Positions 17,356-26,017 of a stretch of DNA of 64,000 bases are shown in pieces. Source of the stretch: DAIDKA01 sp035487155 (GTDB lineage Bacteria > Pseudomonadota > Gammaproteobacteria > Steroidobacterales > Steroidobacteraceae). The notes under the pieces were generated by a model. It did not search any database. It was not told the DNA's origin and saw only the letters and a list, made by a program, of their open reading frames with translations. The position numbers and the translations under genes are program-made. The stretch covers positions 62,001-126,000 of the forward strand of contig DATHMK010000023.1 in the NCBI GenBank assembly GCA_035487155.1. Direction: 5' to 3'. How positions within the stretch are numbered: the stretch's first letter is position 1; every line of letters starts with the position of its first letter.

Positions 17356-18111
17356 ATGAGTCAGAAAGTCTTGGTCACCGCCGGTGCCGCAGGAATCGGC
17401 CTGGCCATCGCGCGCGCATTCGCCGCCATGGGTGCGAAAGTCTTTGTCGCCGATATCGATGCGGCCGCGCTGACACGCCTGGGGAAGGAATCGCCGGATA
17501 TTCACTGTGGCGTCTGCGACCTGTCAAAGCGCAGTGAGATCGAGCGCATGGTGCCCGAGGCGATCGCCCGGCTCGGGGGCCTGGATGTGCTGGTCAACAA
17601 TGCCGGAATCGGCGGACCCACGAGTCCGGTGGCGGACCTGGATCCGGAGGCCTGGGAAGCCGTAATGCAGGTCAATCTCAGCTGCACGTTCAATGTCACG
17701 CGTCTGGCGATTCCGCACCTGAAGAAATCGAATTCTGCTTCGATCATTGTCATGTCCTCGGCGGCGGGACGCTTCGGCTATGCCAATCGCAGTGCCTATT
17801 CGACCAGCAAGTGGGGGTTGATCGGCTTTACCAAGACGCTGGCCCTGGAACTGGGGGCCTATGGAATTCGTGCCAATGCCATACTGCCCGGCGCAGTGGC
17901 GGGCCCGAGGATGGAAAAGGTGCTCGAAGGACGCGCCAAACTCAGCGGGCGCAGCCTCGAGGAGGAGCGCATGGCGGGCCTGGCCATGCAGTCGATCAAG
18001 ACCGTCGTGGAGCCCACGGATGTGGCCGCACTGGCTGTGTTCCTCGCATCCGATGCGGGCCGCACAATCTCAGGACAGATGCTGCCGATTGACAACAATA
18101 CGATTGCCTGA
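17356..18111 (+). CDS. Short-chain dehydrogenase/reductase (SDR)
   Basis: The product is 251 residues, the classical SDR length. The cofactor motif is TAGAAGIGLAIARAF (TGxxxGIG with Ala in place of the first Gly-like position); NNAG is at about 85; the catalytic Ser, Tyr and Lys are in the VMSSAAG and YSTSKWG motifs. D at the end of strand 2 (FVADID) suggests NAD(H). The C-terminus (SDAGRTISGQMLPIDNN) is typical of 3-oxoacyl-ACP reductase-like SDRs. Substrate unknown. The ORF could start upstream but ATG 17356 places the Rossmann motif at the normal position. It converges on the GST gene, three bases apart. Confidence 0.9.
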   Translation: MSQKVLVTAGAAGIGLAIARAFAAMGAKVFVADIDAAALTRLGKESPDIHCGVCDLSKRSEIERMVPEAIARLGGLDVLVNNAGIGGPTSPVADLDPEAWEAVMQVNLSCTFNVTRLAIPHLKKSNSASIIVMSSAAGRFGYANRSAYSTSKWGLIGFTKTLALELGAYGIRANAILPGAVAGPRMEKVLEGRAKLSGRSLEEERMAGLAMQSIKTVVEPTDVAALAVFLASDAGRTISGQMLPIDNNTIA

Positions 18112-18114
18112 ATT

Positions 18115-18840
18115 TCAGGTGCGATCCAGCTGTGGGTAGTGCCTGAAGATGCCATCCTCATTGAACGGGATGCGCCGCGGAGATGCGAGGTAGGCGGCAA
18201 TTCGCGGGCGCTCCTGCACCGCCGCGTGCAGGGAAAGCAGGCGCCGATGGCGGCGCACGGTTTTCGCCATGGCCTGCGGAAAGGCATAACTCAATCCGGC
18301 GATGACCTGAAACAGGGACAGGTCGGCATACGTCACTTTCGACCCGAGCAGGTAACGGCCGCGCGGGTTTCGGGACAGGAGGTTCTCGAAGTAACCGAGA
18401 AACTTCGGAACGCGATTCTTCAGGAAGTCGGCGGCGCAGCGGCGCGCCTCCCTTTTCTGGTCTTCGTAGTACAGGCTGGATGCGATGGGATGATGGGTGT
18501 TATGGACCTCGGCCACGAGGTCGGCGACCGTGAGCTGCAGCCCGTTGATCCATAGACGCCCGGCTGCATCGTTGGGAGCGAGCCCGTGCCGTTCACCCAG
18601 GTACATCAGGATATTCGCCGTCTGTCCGATCAGCAGCGATCCCGCCTTGAGAAATGGCGGTGCGAAGGGTGGCCTCCTGATGCCTCGTGCCGTCAAAAAC
18701 GGCATGATCCGCGCCGCGCCGGCGCCCGAAGCTCCCCTGCGGGCCACATCGACATAGCGTACATCCGCCTCTTCCAGGGCCAGCCTGACGAATTCACCCC
18801 GGCCTTGAATCGAAGGCCAGTAGTACAGCTCGTAGACCAT
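18115..18840 (-). CDS. Glutathione S-transferase family protein
   Basis: The product is 241 residues. The N-terminal thioredoxin-fold domain (about 1-95) begins YELYYWPSIQGRGEFVRLALE, reminiscent of sigma/mu-type GSTs where the Tyr near the start activates glutathione; the SNAIL/TRFP-like segment is replaced by GQTANILMYLGE. The C-terminal all-alpha domain contains VTYADLSLFQVIAG, the N-capping box motif. There is an unusual insertion rich in Gly, Ala and Pro (about 36-65) in the thioredoxin fold. Probably cytoplasmic detoxification; substrate unknown. Confidence 0.85.
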   Translation of the reverse strand: MVYELYYWPSIQGRGEFVRLALEEADVRYVDVARRGASGAGAARIMPFLTARGIRRPPFAPPFLKAGSLLIGQTANILMYLGERHGLAPNDAAGRLWINGLQLTVADLVAEVHNTHHPIASSLYYEDQKREARRCAADFLKNRVPKFLGYFENLLSRNPRGRYLLGSKVTYADLSLFQVIAGLSYAFPQAMAKTVRRHRRLLSLHAAVQERPRIAAYLASPRRIPFNEDGIFRHYPQLDRT

Positions 18841-18871
18841 GCACTGACTCCCGCACGCCGCCCGGCCGATC

Positions 18872-20890
18872 CTACCGTCCCATCAGGTCCGCGACCACGA
18901 GCACGAGCTCGCCCACATCGAATGGCTTTGCCAGGTGGGCTTGATACCCGGCAACCAGGGAACGCTTGCGGTCCTCGGCGCGCGCAAATGCCGTGAGCGC
19001 CAAAGCGGGGAGGCGTTCGCTTCGAGGCTCCTCGGCGCGTACTGTCCGGATGAGTTGGTAGCCGTCCATCCTTGGCATACCCACATCGCAAATGAGGACG
19101 GTTGGGCGCGTCGTTTTCAATGCGCTCAGCAGCTCCTGCGCCGAGTTGAATAACGTCACTTTGGCGCCCTGATCTTCCAGCACCGTTCGAACCAGCTCGC
19201 GCGCATCGGGTTCATCGTCGACCACGAAAACATGCACGCCTTCCAGCCTCGGAAGCGTGAGCACCTCTGGGCCCTGAATCTCCGTTGTCGGATGGATACG
19301 TGGCGGGCTCTGGTCCTGCACCTGAACAATCGACAGAGGCAGCTGGACGAAAAACGTCGCACCCTGGCCCTCGCCCTGGCTTGCTGCCCTGATGGAACCG
19401 GCATGCAGTTCCACCAGTTGCTTGCAGATCGCCAGGCCCAGTCCGAGGCCGCCGAAAGTCCTCGTGGTGGAACTGTCCCGTTGCGAAAAGCGGTCGAAGA
19501 CATACGGCAGATAGCTGGCCGGAATGCCGATGCCGGTGTCGCTGACACTGAGTTCGAGGTGCGAATTCACACGCTGCAGGAGCACCTGCACCTGGCCTCC
19601 CTTGGGAGTGAACTTGATGGCATTGGTCAGCAGGTTCCACACCACCTGCTGCAGGCGCGAACTGTCGGCGCTGACGATGTCCTGGCTTGCCCCCAAAATC
19701 GTCTTCAGGCGGATGCCCTTGGCCTCCGCGGAAGGGATGGCGGAGTCCACGGCAGCATCGACAATTCCTGCCAAGGAGACCTGGTGCAGGTCGAGCCGGA
19801 TCTTTCCCGTCATGATGCGGCTCAGATCCAGCAGATCATCGATGAGTTGAACCTGTGCGCGCGCGTTGCGATCGATGACTTCGATCGCCCGCTTCTGCAA
19901 TTCAGGTCCCTTGGACGAATCACTGCGCAGCAGCACCTGGGTCCACCCCAGAATCGCACTCAATGGAGTGCGCAGTTCGTGCGACAGGGTCGCCAGGAAC
20001 TCGTCCTTGACCCGCGTTGCCCGCTGCGCCGTCATACGAGCGCTCCGTTCGGCCTCCAACATCTCTTCGCGCTGCTGGTTGGCAAGCTCCATGGCCTCGA
20101 CCCGCTTGGCCTCGGTAAGGTCGCGGGTGAGCTTGGCAAAGCCCACCAGACGGCCGGTGCTGTCGCGCAGGGCCGTGATCGTGACATTGGCCCAGAACGT
20201 CGTGCCGTCCTTGCGCAGCCGCCATCCGTTGTCGACGAAGCTGCCCGTCTCAGCAGCTACCTGCAGCTCGTGCTCAGGCCATCCGCTCTCGCGTGCGTCA
20301 TTTGGATAAAAGATCGAAAAGTGCTGACCGATGATCTCAGTGGACTTATAGCCCTTGATTCGCTCGGCACCGGCATTCCAGCTGACGACTCTGCCATTGG
20401 CATCGAGCATGAAAAGTGCGTAGTCGCTGACGCCCTCCACCAGCAGGCGAAAGCGTTCCTCGCTGCGCCGCAAGTCCTCCTCATGGGCGCGCCGCTGTGT
20501 CAGATCGCGCGTCACCTTGGCGAATCCCAACAGCTCACCTACGGGATTTCGAATGGCCGTGATGACCACGTTCGCCCAGAACAGCGAGCCGTCTTTCCTG
20601 ACGCGCCAACCTTCGTCTTCGAAGGAGCCGGTGCCCTTGGCTACCTCCAGTTCGTACGCGGGCAATCCGCTCGCCAGCGCTTCAGGGGGATAGAAGCGGG
20701 AGAAGTGCTGCCCGATGATCTCGTGGGCCTTGTATCCTTTGAAACGTTCGGCGCCGGCGTTCCAGGTCAGGACGACTCCTTTGGGGTCCAGCATGAAAAT
20801 CGCATAGTCCCGGACGCTCTCGACGAGCAGCCTGAAACGCTCTTCGCTTTGCCGCAGTTCTTCTATGCTGCTGCCGGTTACATCTTCCAT
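18872..20890 (-). CDS. Hybrid histidine kinase, tandem PAS + HisKA + HATPase + receiver
   Basis: The product is 672 residues with no transmembrane segment, so it senses inside the cell. PAS1 is about 15-133, PAS2 about 143-261, HisKA has phospho-acceptor H304 in TLSHELRTPLS, HATPase has N423 in LLTNAIKFT and the G boxes DTGIGIP and GGLGLGLAI, and a receiver domain at about 552-670 has acceptor D602 in LICDVGMP. The two PAS domains are nearly duplicate. Both carry Trp-rich WNAGAER motifs; a haem or flavin ligand cannot be assigned. Output is probably via a separate regulator or the receiver itself. No adjacent response-regulator gene with an output domain is present. Confidence 0.93.
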   Translation of the reverse strand: MEDVTGSSIEELRQSEERFRLLVESVRDYAIFMLDPKGVVLTWNAGAERFKGYKAHEIIGQHFSRFYPPEALASGLPAYELEVAKGTGSFEDEGWRVRKDGSLFWANVVITAIRNPVGELLGFAKVTRDLTQRRAHEEDLRRSEERFRLLVEGVSDYALFMLDANGRVVSWNAGAERIKGYKSTEIIGQHFSIFYPNDARESGWPEHELQVAAETGSFVDNGWRLRKDGTTFWANVTITALRDSTGRLVGFAKLTRDLTEAKRVEAMELANQQREEMLEAERSARMTAQRATRVKDEFLATLSHELRTPLSAILGWTQVLLRSDSSKGPELQKRAIEVIDRNARAQVQLIDDLLDLSRIMTGKIRLDLHQVSLAGIVDAAVDSAIPSAEAKGIRLKTILGASQDIVSADSSRLQQVVWNLLTNAIKFTPKGGQVQVLLQRVNSHLELSVSDTGIGIPASYLPYVFDRFSQRDSSTTRTFGGLGLGLAICKQLVELHAGSIRAASQGEGQGATFFVQLPLSIVQVQDQSPPRIHPTTEIQGPEVLTLPRLEGVHVFVVDDEPDARELVRTVLEDQGAKVTLFNSAQELLSALKTTRPTVLICDVGMPRMDGYQLIRTVRAEEPRSERLPALALTAFARAEDRKRSLVAGYQAHLAKPFDVGELVLVVADLMGR
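20108..20848 (-). repeat. Intragenic duplication of a PAS domain
   Basis: Two copies of a 117-residue segment (residues about 15-131 and 143-259 of the hybrid kinase) align without gaps; I counted 82 identical positions (about 70 percent). They encode successive PAS domains separated by a short linker. This looks like a fairly recent in-frame tandem duplication. Confidence 0.85.
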
Positions 20891-21054
20891 GCAATATGAA
20901 CCCTAGCATGCCGGCGTGTCGCCGCGCCCTCATATCCGGCGTAGGTAGGTTCCCACGTCGCGAATCGACACACTCTTATGGTTTGAAGGCAGGCCGGGCT
21001 CGTGCTGAAGCGAGCGGATCGCGCTGCGGCAACGTCCTACACCGCGACCTGACG

Positions 21055-22659
21055 TCACACCTCAATACCCTGGGATTTCAGGTATTCATCATAGGTACCG
21101 TGGAAGTCGGCGATCTGCCCGCCTTCGCGCAATTCGATGATACGGGTCGCCAGACTGCCCACGAACTCACGGTCATGCGACACGAACACCAGCGTGCCGG
21201 GATACTTCTCCAGGCCGATCTGCAGGGATTCGATGGTCTCCATGTCCATGTGATTGGTGGGCTCATCCATCAGCATGATGTTGGGGCGGGTGAGCATGAG
21301 CTTGCCGTAGATCATGCGGCCTTTCTCGCCCCCTGACAGCACCCTCACCGATTTCTTGGTCTCATCTCCGGAGAACAGCAGCCGGCCGAGCGTGGCGCGG
21401 GTGATCTGCTCGTCATCGGCTTTGCCGGTGAAGTTTGACATCCAGGTGAACAGGTCGATTTTCTCCTCGAACTCAGCCTGGGGGTCCTGTGGCATGTAGC
21501 CGACTTCGGCATTCTCGACGAAGCTGATCGTGCCGCCGGTGGGCTTCAGATCCCCGGCCAGGCAACGCATCAGCGTGGTCTTGCCGATGCCGTTGGCGCC
21601 GATGACGGCGATGCGTTCGCCGGCCTCGACCGTGAAATTCACATTGCTCAGCACCGGCACGGCCGTGCCCGGATAGGCGAACTTCAGCTTCTCAACCGTG
21701 AAGGCGGAGCGGTACAGCTTCTTGGCCTGCTCAAAGCGGATATAGGGATTCTGGCGCGATGAGGGCTTGATGTCCTCGAGCTTGATCTTCTCCAACTGGC
21801 GCTTGCGCGAGGTGGCCTGCCGCGACTTGGAAGCATTGGCGGAAAAACGCCGCACGAACTCCTGCAGGTCCGATATACGGTCCTTGGCCTTGGCGTTGGA
21901 GGCTTCGACCCGTGCGCGCGCCTGCACCGAAGCCAGCATGAAGTCATCGTAGTTGCCCGGATAGATCGTCAACTTCTGATAGTCCAGATCCGCGATATGC
22001 GTGCACACCTGATTCAGGAAGTGACGATCGTGGCTGATGATGATCATCGTGGCGCTGTAGTCGTTGATGACCTTTTCCAGCCACCGGATGGAGTTGATAT
22101 CCAGGTTGTTGGTGGGCTCATCCAGCAGCAGCACATCGGGCCTGGAAAAAAGTGCCTGGGCCAGCAGCACCCGCAGCTTCAGGCCCGGCGCGACCTCGCG
22201 CATGGGTCCGTTGTGCAAGGCTTCCGGGATGCCGGCGTCGGTGAGGATGCTGCCGGCGCGCGCCTCGGCGTCATAGCCGCCATATTCGGCAAAGCGGCCC
22301 TCGAGCTCAGCCGCGCGCATATAGTCATCGTCGGTGGCCTCGGGGTTGGCGTAGATGGCATCGCGCTCGCGCATCGCCCGCCACATCTCGGCATGTCCCT
22401 GGATCACCACGTCGAGCACCCGTTCGTCCTCGTAGGCGAACTGGTTCTGGTTGAGCTTGCCCATGCGCAGACCGACCTGGAGCATGACTTCGCCGGTGCT
22501 CTGTTCGAGCTCGCCCCCCAGAACTTTCATGAGCGTGGACTTGCCACTGCCATTGGCACCGATCAACCCATAGCGGTTGCCATCGGAGAACTTGACCGTG
22601 ACCTGTTCGAAGAGCGGCTTGGCGCCGAACTGGATGCCGAGATTGGACGTGGAGAGCAT
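21055..22659 (-). CDS. ybiT: ABC-F family ATPase, YbiT-like
   Basis: The product is 534 residues with two ABC ATPase domains and no membrane segments. The first has Walker A GANGSGKST (about 35-43) and the second GANGIGKTT; both have LDEPTNN or MDEPTNH Walker B and the LSGGEKGR-type signature (the second) or its degenerate equivalent. The inter-domain linker contains FSANASKSRQATSRKRQ, close to E. coli YbiT. ABC-F proteins bind the ribosome E-site and modulate translation; YbiT's exact role is less clear than EttA's. The gene stands alone, 120 bases from its upstream neighbour. Confidence 0.9.
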   Translation of the reverse strand: MLSTSNLGIQFGAKPLFEQVTVKFSDGNRYGLIGANGSGKSTLMKVLGGELEQSTGEVMLQVGLRMGKLNQNQFAYEDERVLDVVIQGHAEMWRAMRERDAIYANPEATDDDYMRAAELEGRFAEYGGYDAEARAGSILTDAGIPEALHNGPMREVAPGLKLRVLLAQALFSRPDVLLLDEPTNNLDINSIRWLEKVINDYSATMIIISHDRHFLNQVCTHIADLDYQKLTIYPGNYDDFMLASVQARARVEASNAKAKDRISDLQEFVRRFSANASKSRQATSRKRQLEKIKLEDIKPSSRQNPYIRFEQAKKLYRSAFTVEKLKFAYPGTAVPVLSNVNFTVEAGERIAVIGANGIGKTTLMRCLAGDLKPTGGTISFVENAEVGYMPQDPQAEFEEKIDLFTWMSNFTGKADDEQITRATLGRLLFSGDETKKSVRVLSGGEKGRMIYGKLMLTRPNIMLMDEPTNHMDMETIESLQIGLEKYPGTLVFVSHDREFVGSLATRIIELREGGQIADFHGTYDEYLKSQGIEV

Positions 22660-22779
22660 GGGCCTGTGATCGTCGTGGCAAAACGACTGCCGCGGCCGCT
22701 CAGTGGCTGCCGAGATAAGTCATTGATAGTGTTAAGGTTCGTGACCAGGACGGGGATCCGGTCAGTTGCCGGCATTCTA

Positions 22780-24492
22780 TCAGAATTGCCATCCAAGGCT
22801 TGCCCACACCCGGCTGTCCTGCCGGGCCCCGGTCAGCCCGGTGTACGGGACCTCTCCTTCGGCATCGCCGCCCACTTTGCGCACCGCGGTGAGCGAAAAA
22901 TTGAGGGTGCCGGGTCCGGTGCCGTAGGCGCCGACGCCAATTCCCTGCAGAAAATAGGAATTGGGCTGCGGGGCCAGCGGGAAATCATCGTTCGCGAACA
23001 GGCGGATGTGGCCCGCGTCGTACAGCAGCTTCAGGCCGCAGGTGCAGCGGGGCGATCGCAACACCGCCCAGCGCAGCTCGGCGGTCAGCAATTGACCTGA
23101 AGACCCGCCATTGCTGGATACGGGGTAGGCCCGCACCCCGGCGGGCCCGCTGAGATAGAACTCCTCCGACGGGTCCAGATTCTGATAGCTCAACTGGCCG
23201 CTGAAGGCGGCATAGGCGGACCACGGACCCCACAGTTTCTGGGTACGGTCGATGCGATAACGCAGCACCCCGAACTCCCCTTGGGTATCGGGGCCGAAGC
23301 GATCATCAGCCTCCCCCGGCGAACCGGCCATGCTCACCCAGCCGCGTCCGACACTCACGGAGGCGGTGTTGAGGCCGCCCCCGCCCAGCGTGTCGAACAG
23401 GTTGGCGTTCGCGTACAGCAGTGCATCGTAGACATGGTAGTCACTGACACGCCCGGCAATGTTGTCGTTGTAGAAGTTCTTGCGCAGCAGTGTCAGGCCC
23501 ACCGACAGATTGTGATCCGTGGTACGCACCAGCTGGTACTCGAGGTCCGAGCCGAAACTGTCGGAGCTGCCATGCGGCTGGATGGCCGTCCAGCCCGGTG
23601 CGCGCACCTCATAGTTGAGTCCGACGGCGTCCAGACCCAACGACAGGCCATCGTCGTTCAGCGGCAGCCGCGCGCTGACCCGGCCGAATTGCAGGTCCGG
23701 CGTGAGGACCCCGACGACGGCGAATTCCTCGCCAAAGCCAAAGACGCTGTTGAAATCCAGCCAGCCTGAGGCGCGTTCCGAGCCGATGCTGGCCTGCCCA
23801 TAGTTATCGATGGAGAACTGCCCGCTCACCAGATCCTGGTTGGTAACCGACAGCACCACGTCGGTCAGACCGTTGTCCTGACCGCTCACCTCCTGGGCCG
23901 AGACACCAATCCCGGGCAGATCCCCGGCCAGCAGCACACCGCGCGTCAGGTCGTCCTGGTCCAGGGGTTCCCCCGGCGTCAGTCTCGAAACCACCCGATC
24001 GACGATGCGCTGTGGCGTCACATGCAGCGACTGCGGATTCGTCCCTGCGCCGAACACGATGTTGCCCAGCCTGCCTTCCACCACCCGGATGAGGAGGTTG
24101 CCGTTTTCGACCGTTTGCGCAGGCACCAGCGCCCGCGCCAGCCAGCCCTGATGGTGGTACAGGCGCGCGATCGAATCCGTCGCCTGCTGCAGATCCGTGG
24201 GCGACAGATCGTGATTCACATATCTGGCGAGCAGCGACTGGATCCGCGCCGTCGCGATCAGGTGATTGCCCTCGATGTGAAAGACGCTCACATGGATTGC
24301 AGGGCCCGACGCTGCGGGCGGCGGGGCCTTCTTTTGCTCAGGTTCAGCCTTTGGCAGCGGCGCAGTCGGTGTCTCGGGCTCCAGCTGCCGCAGGATACTG
24401 CCGGCATTGGGCGCCTGCTGCGCCACGGCGCTGCCCATCAGGCATACCATTGACGCCGCGAGAGCGGCCAGCTGGGCAAATCTGTTCGGCAT
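22780..24492 (-). CDS. TpsB-type outer-membrane transporter (ShlB/FhaC/HecB family)
   Basis: The product is 570 residues from ATG 24492, which gives a good signal peptide (about 1-26, ending SAVAQQ). A POTRA_2-like domain follows at about 70-145 (AIHVSVFHIEGNHLIATARI), then a ShlB-type second POTRA, then a 16-strand barrel with the conserved motif LDFNSVFGFGEEFAV and a C-terminal strand ending in WQF. The family secretes large TpsA adhesins or haemolysins. No TpsA partner is nearby, so this is an orphan. An in-frame ATG at 24537 would add 15 residues. Confidence 0.88.
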   Translation of the reverse strand: MPNRFAQLAALAASMVCLMGSAVAQQAPNAGSILRQLEPETPTAPLPKAEPEQKKAPPPAASGPAIHVSVFHIEGNHLIATARIQSLLARYVNHDLSPTDLQQATDSIARLYHHQGWLARALVPAQTVENGNLLIRVVEGRLGNIVFGAGTNPQSLHVTPQRIVDRVVSRLTPGEPLDQDDLTRGVLLAGDLPGIGVSAQEVSGQDNGLTDVVLSVTNQDLVSGQFSIDNYGQASIGSERASGWLDFNSVFGFGEEFAVVGVLTPDLQFGRVSARLPLNDDGLSLGLDAVGLNYEVRAPGWTAIQPHGSSDSFGSDLEYQLVRTTDHNLSVGLTLLRKNFYNDNIAGRVSDYHVYDALLYANANLFDTLGGGGLNTASVSVGRGWVSMAGSPGEADDRFGPDTQGEFGVLRYRIDRTQKLWGPWSAYAAFSGQLSYQNLDPSEEFYLSGPAGVRAYPVSSNGGSSGQLLTAELRWAVLRSPRCTCGLKLLYDAGHIRLFANDDFPLAPQPNSYFLQGIGVGAYGTGPGTLNFSLTAVRKVGGDAEGEVPYTGLTGARQDSRVWASLGWQF

Positions 24493-24709
24493 CTTTGTTC
24501 GACTGGCAGTGGCGAGGATCTTACCGGAGGACTGCATGAGCGAATACAAGGGAAGCTGCTTCTGTGCGCCGCGCATCCGCCGCCGAAGATGATCGCTGTC
24601 TTCGCAACCGACCTAGGCGGCTGCCCATGAAGGACGGGCTGCCCAGTTTCAAGGATTTCCCGGCTGAATTCGCCGCCTGGGGGGCGATGGCGTCCGCGTA
24701 AGGCGTGCT

Positions 24710-25183
24710 TCAGGAAACGGCGGCGGGTGCAAAGCGCAGCCCCCCGGCGATCCGATTCCAGGCGTTGATCAGGCCGATGGATGAGGTCAGGAACGCGACC
24801 TCCTGCGGCGAGAACTGTTGGCACAGCGCCGCAAAGACCTCAGCGGATGGGCGCTGCTGCGCCATCAGTGTCAGGGCCTCCGTCCAGGCCAGCGCGGCCT
24901 GTTCGCGCGCGCTGAATATTTCAGCCTCATGCCAGGTAGCGAGGAGGTCCAGCGCCTTTTGCGAAACTCCCGCTTTGCGGGCGAATTCAACATGCAATGC
25001 CAGACAGAAGGCGCAGCCGTTCAATTGCGAGGCGCGCACTTTGACCAACTCGGTCAGCGGCCTTTCCAAACCCGAGTCGGCTATGACCTTGGTGAGCGTG
25101 CGCAGTGTGGTGACGACTTCGGGGGCGCTCTTGAGGAAATCCTCCCAGTCGATCCGATACTGATCCACGGACGCGCCGCTCAT
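24710..25183 (-). CDS. AhpD-like carboxymuconolactone decarboxylase-family protein
   Basis: The product is 157 residues with the AhpD-like CxxC-x3-H motif NGCAFCLALH (C57, C60, H64), the redox-active site of alkylhydroperoxidase-like proteins. The rest (LGLERPLTELVKVRASQL region) fits the YciW/PqqC-like branch. It may reduce peroxides with an unknown reductant or lack peroxidase activity. The start ATG 25183 overlaps the stop of the GST gene (ATGA), so the two form an operon. An oxidative or electrophile stress role is inference from that pairing. Confidence 0.85.
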   Translation of the reverse strand: MSGASVDQYRIDWEDFLKSAPEVVTTLRTLTKVIADSGLERPLTELVKVRASQLNGCAFCLALHVEFARKAGVSQKALDLLATWHEAEIFSAREQAALAWTEALTLMAQQRPSAEVFAALCQQFSPQEVAFLTSSIGLINAWNRIAGGLRFAPAAVS

Positions 25184-25842
25184 GCCGACGCCTTGGCCAA
25201 TGCCGCCACGGCTTCCCAGCTGGTGGTCTTGAAGCTCGGCCGGGCGCTCGCGCGCTGGAACCAGGCGACGAGGTTCGGCAGCGAGTCGGTCAGCTCGGAC
25301 CATTCAGGAGACTGATTCATGAAATCGAACTGCGGAACCAGCATCATCTCCGCCAGCGAGACCTGCTCGCCGGCGAAGTAGGGTTTCTCGCCCAGCAGTC
25401 GCGAAAGCTCCGCAAAGACCTTGCGGGCATGGGGCATGGCAGCCGCGATGGCCGCTTCGTCGGGAGTCAGACCCAGCAGTTTCGGGGCGACTACCCGCTG
25501 GAAGCCGATGACATTGCCGCAGCCCTGGAACAGGTACCAGTCGTTGACGTTCATCGCCTGGTCCATCTGCGCCGCGGCCCGCGGCTCCTTCGGTGTCAAT
25601 GCCGGTTGTGGCCATACCCGGTCGATGTAGCGGACGATGGCCTGGGTCTCATATAGGGTGAAATCGGCGTGCTCGATCGCGGGCATCCGCCCGAAGGGAT
25701 TGCGCGCCAGGTGCGCCGGTGCGCGCAACTGTTGGGGCGTCAGCGGCGCAAGCCGCCACGGGGCCTGCTTTTCCTGCAGCGTCGCCATCACGGTGCGCGC
25801 GAAGGGACTGCCGGGTACGGTGTGTACGATGACCTCGGACAT
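25180..25842 (-). CDS. Glutathione S-transferase
   Basis: The product is 220 residues. The thioredoxin fold (about 1-80) begins VIVHTVPGSPFARTVMATLQE with a Ser at the beta/GST position (SPF), and contains NPFGRMPAIEH and the YETQAIVRYID segment that holds glutathione's gamma-glutamate. The C-terminal helical domain follows with VSLAEMMLVPQF. ATG 25842 is preferred over 11 codons upstream. It is first in an operon with the AhpD-like gene and has a candidate promoter at 25875-25901. Confidence 0.88.
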   Translation of the reverse strand: MSEVIVHTVPGSPFARTVMATLQEKQAPWRLAPLTPQQLRAPAHLARNPFGRMPAIEHADFTLYETQAIVRYIDRVWPQPALTPKEPRAAAQMDQAMNVNDWYLFQGCGNVIGFQRVVAPKLLGLTPDEAAIAAAMPHARKVFAELSRLLGEKPYFAGEQVSLAEMMLVPQFDFMNQSPEWSELTDSLPNLVAWFQRASARPSFKTTSWEAVAALAKASA

Positions 25843-25874
25843 GATCGGCTCCCGCGGTATCTGCGAAGGGTGCA

Positions 25875-25901
25875 ATACTACCTTACTGTCAAGTTGGTCA
25901 A
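25875..25901 (-). promoter_or_regulatory. Candidate promoter/operator upstream of the GST-AhpD operon
   Basis: On the minus strand TTGACC (25901-25896) and TTGACA (25892-25887) lie upstream of TAGTAT (25880-25875). TTGACC to TAGTAT spacing is only 15. The repeated TTGAC half-sites could also be a regulator site. The whole patch is AT-richer than its surroundings. The remaining 175-base gap holds nothing else I can name. Confidence 0.35.
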
Positions 25902-26017
25902 TTTGTAACCATCCGGTCCTTGCCTGTCAGCCGCGGGACACCCAGGCGCGTTGTGAGCTGAACTTCCCCGCCGCAACCGGGTCCCAAGACCAGGCCGGCA
26001 TCATTGAGGAGCGGAGC

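Noticed and set aside
19232..20899. A 555-residue plus-strand ORF opposite the hybrid kinase
   Set aside because: Antisense shadow of a high-GC gene; no signature, while the minus-strand kinase is unambiguous.
24583..24709. Two tiny overlapping frames (ATG 24589 and ATG 24627, 13 and 24 codons) between the TpsB and AhpD-like genes
   Set aside because: The ATGA-like junction is suggestive but the peptides match nothing I recognise and are too short to support.
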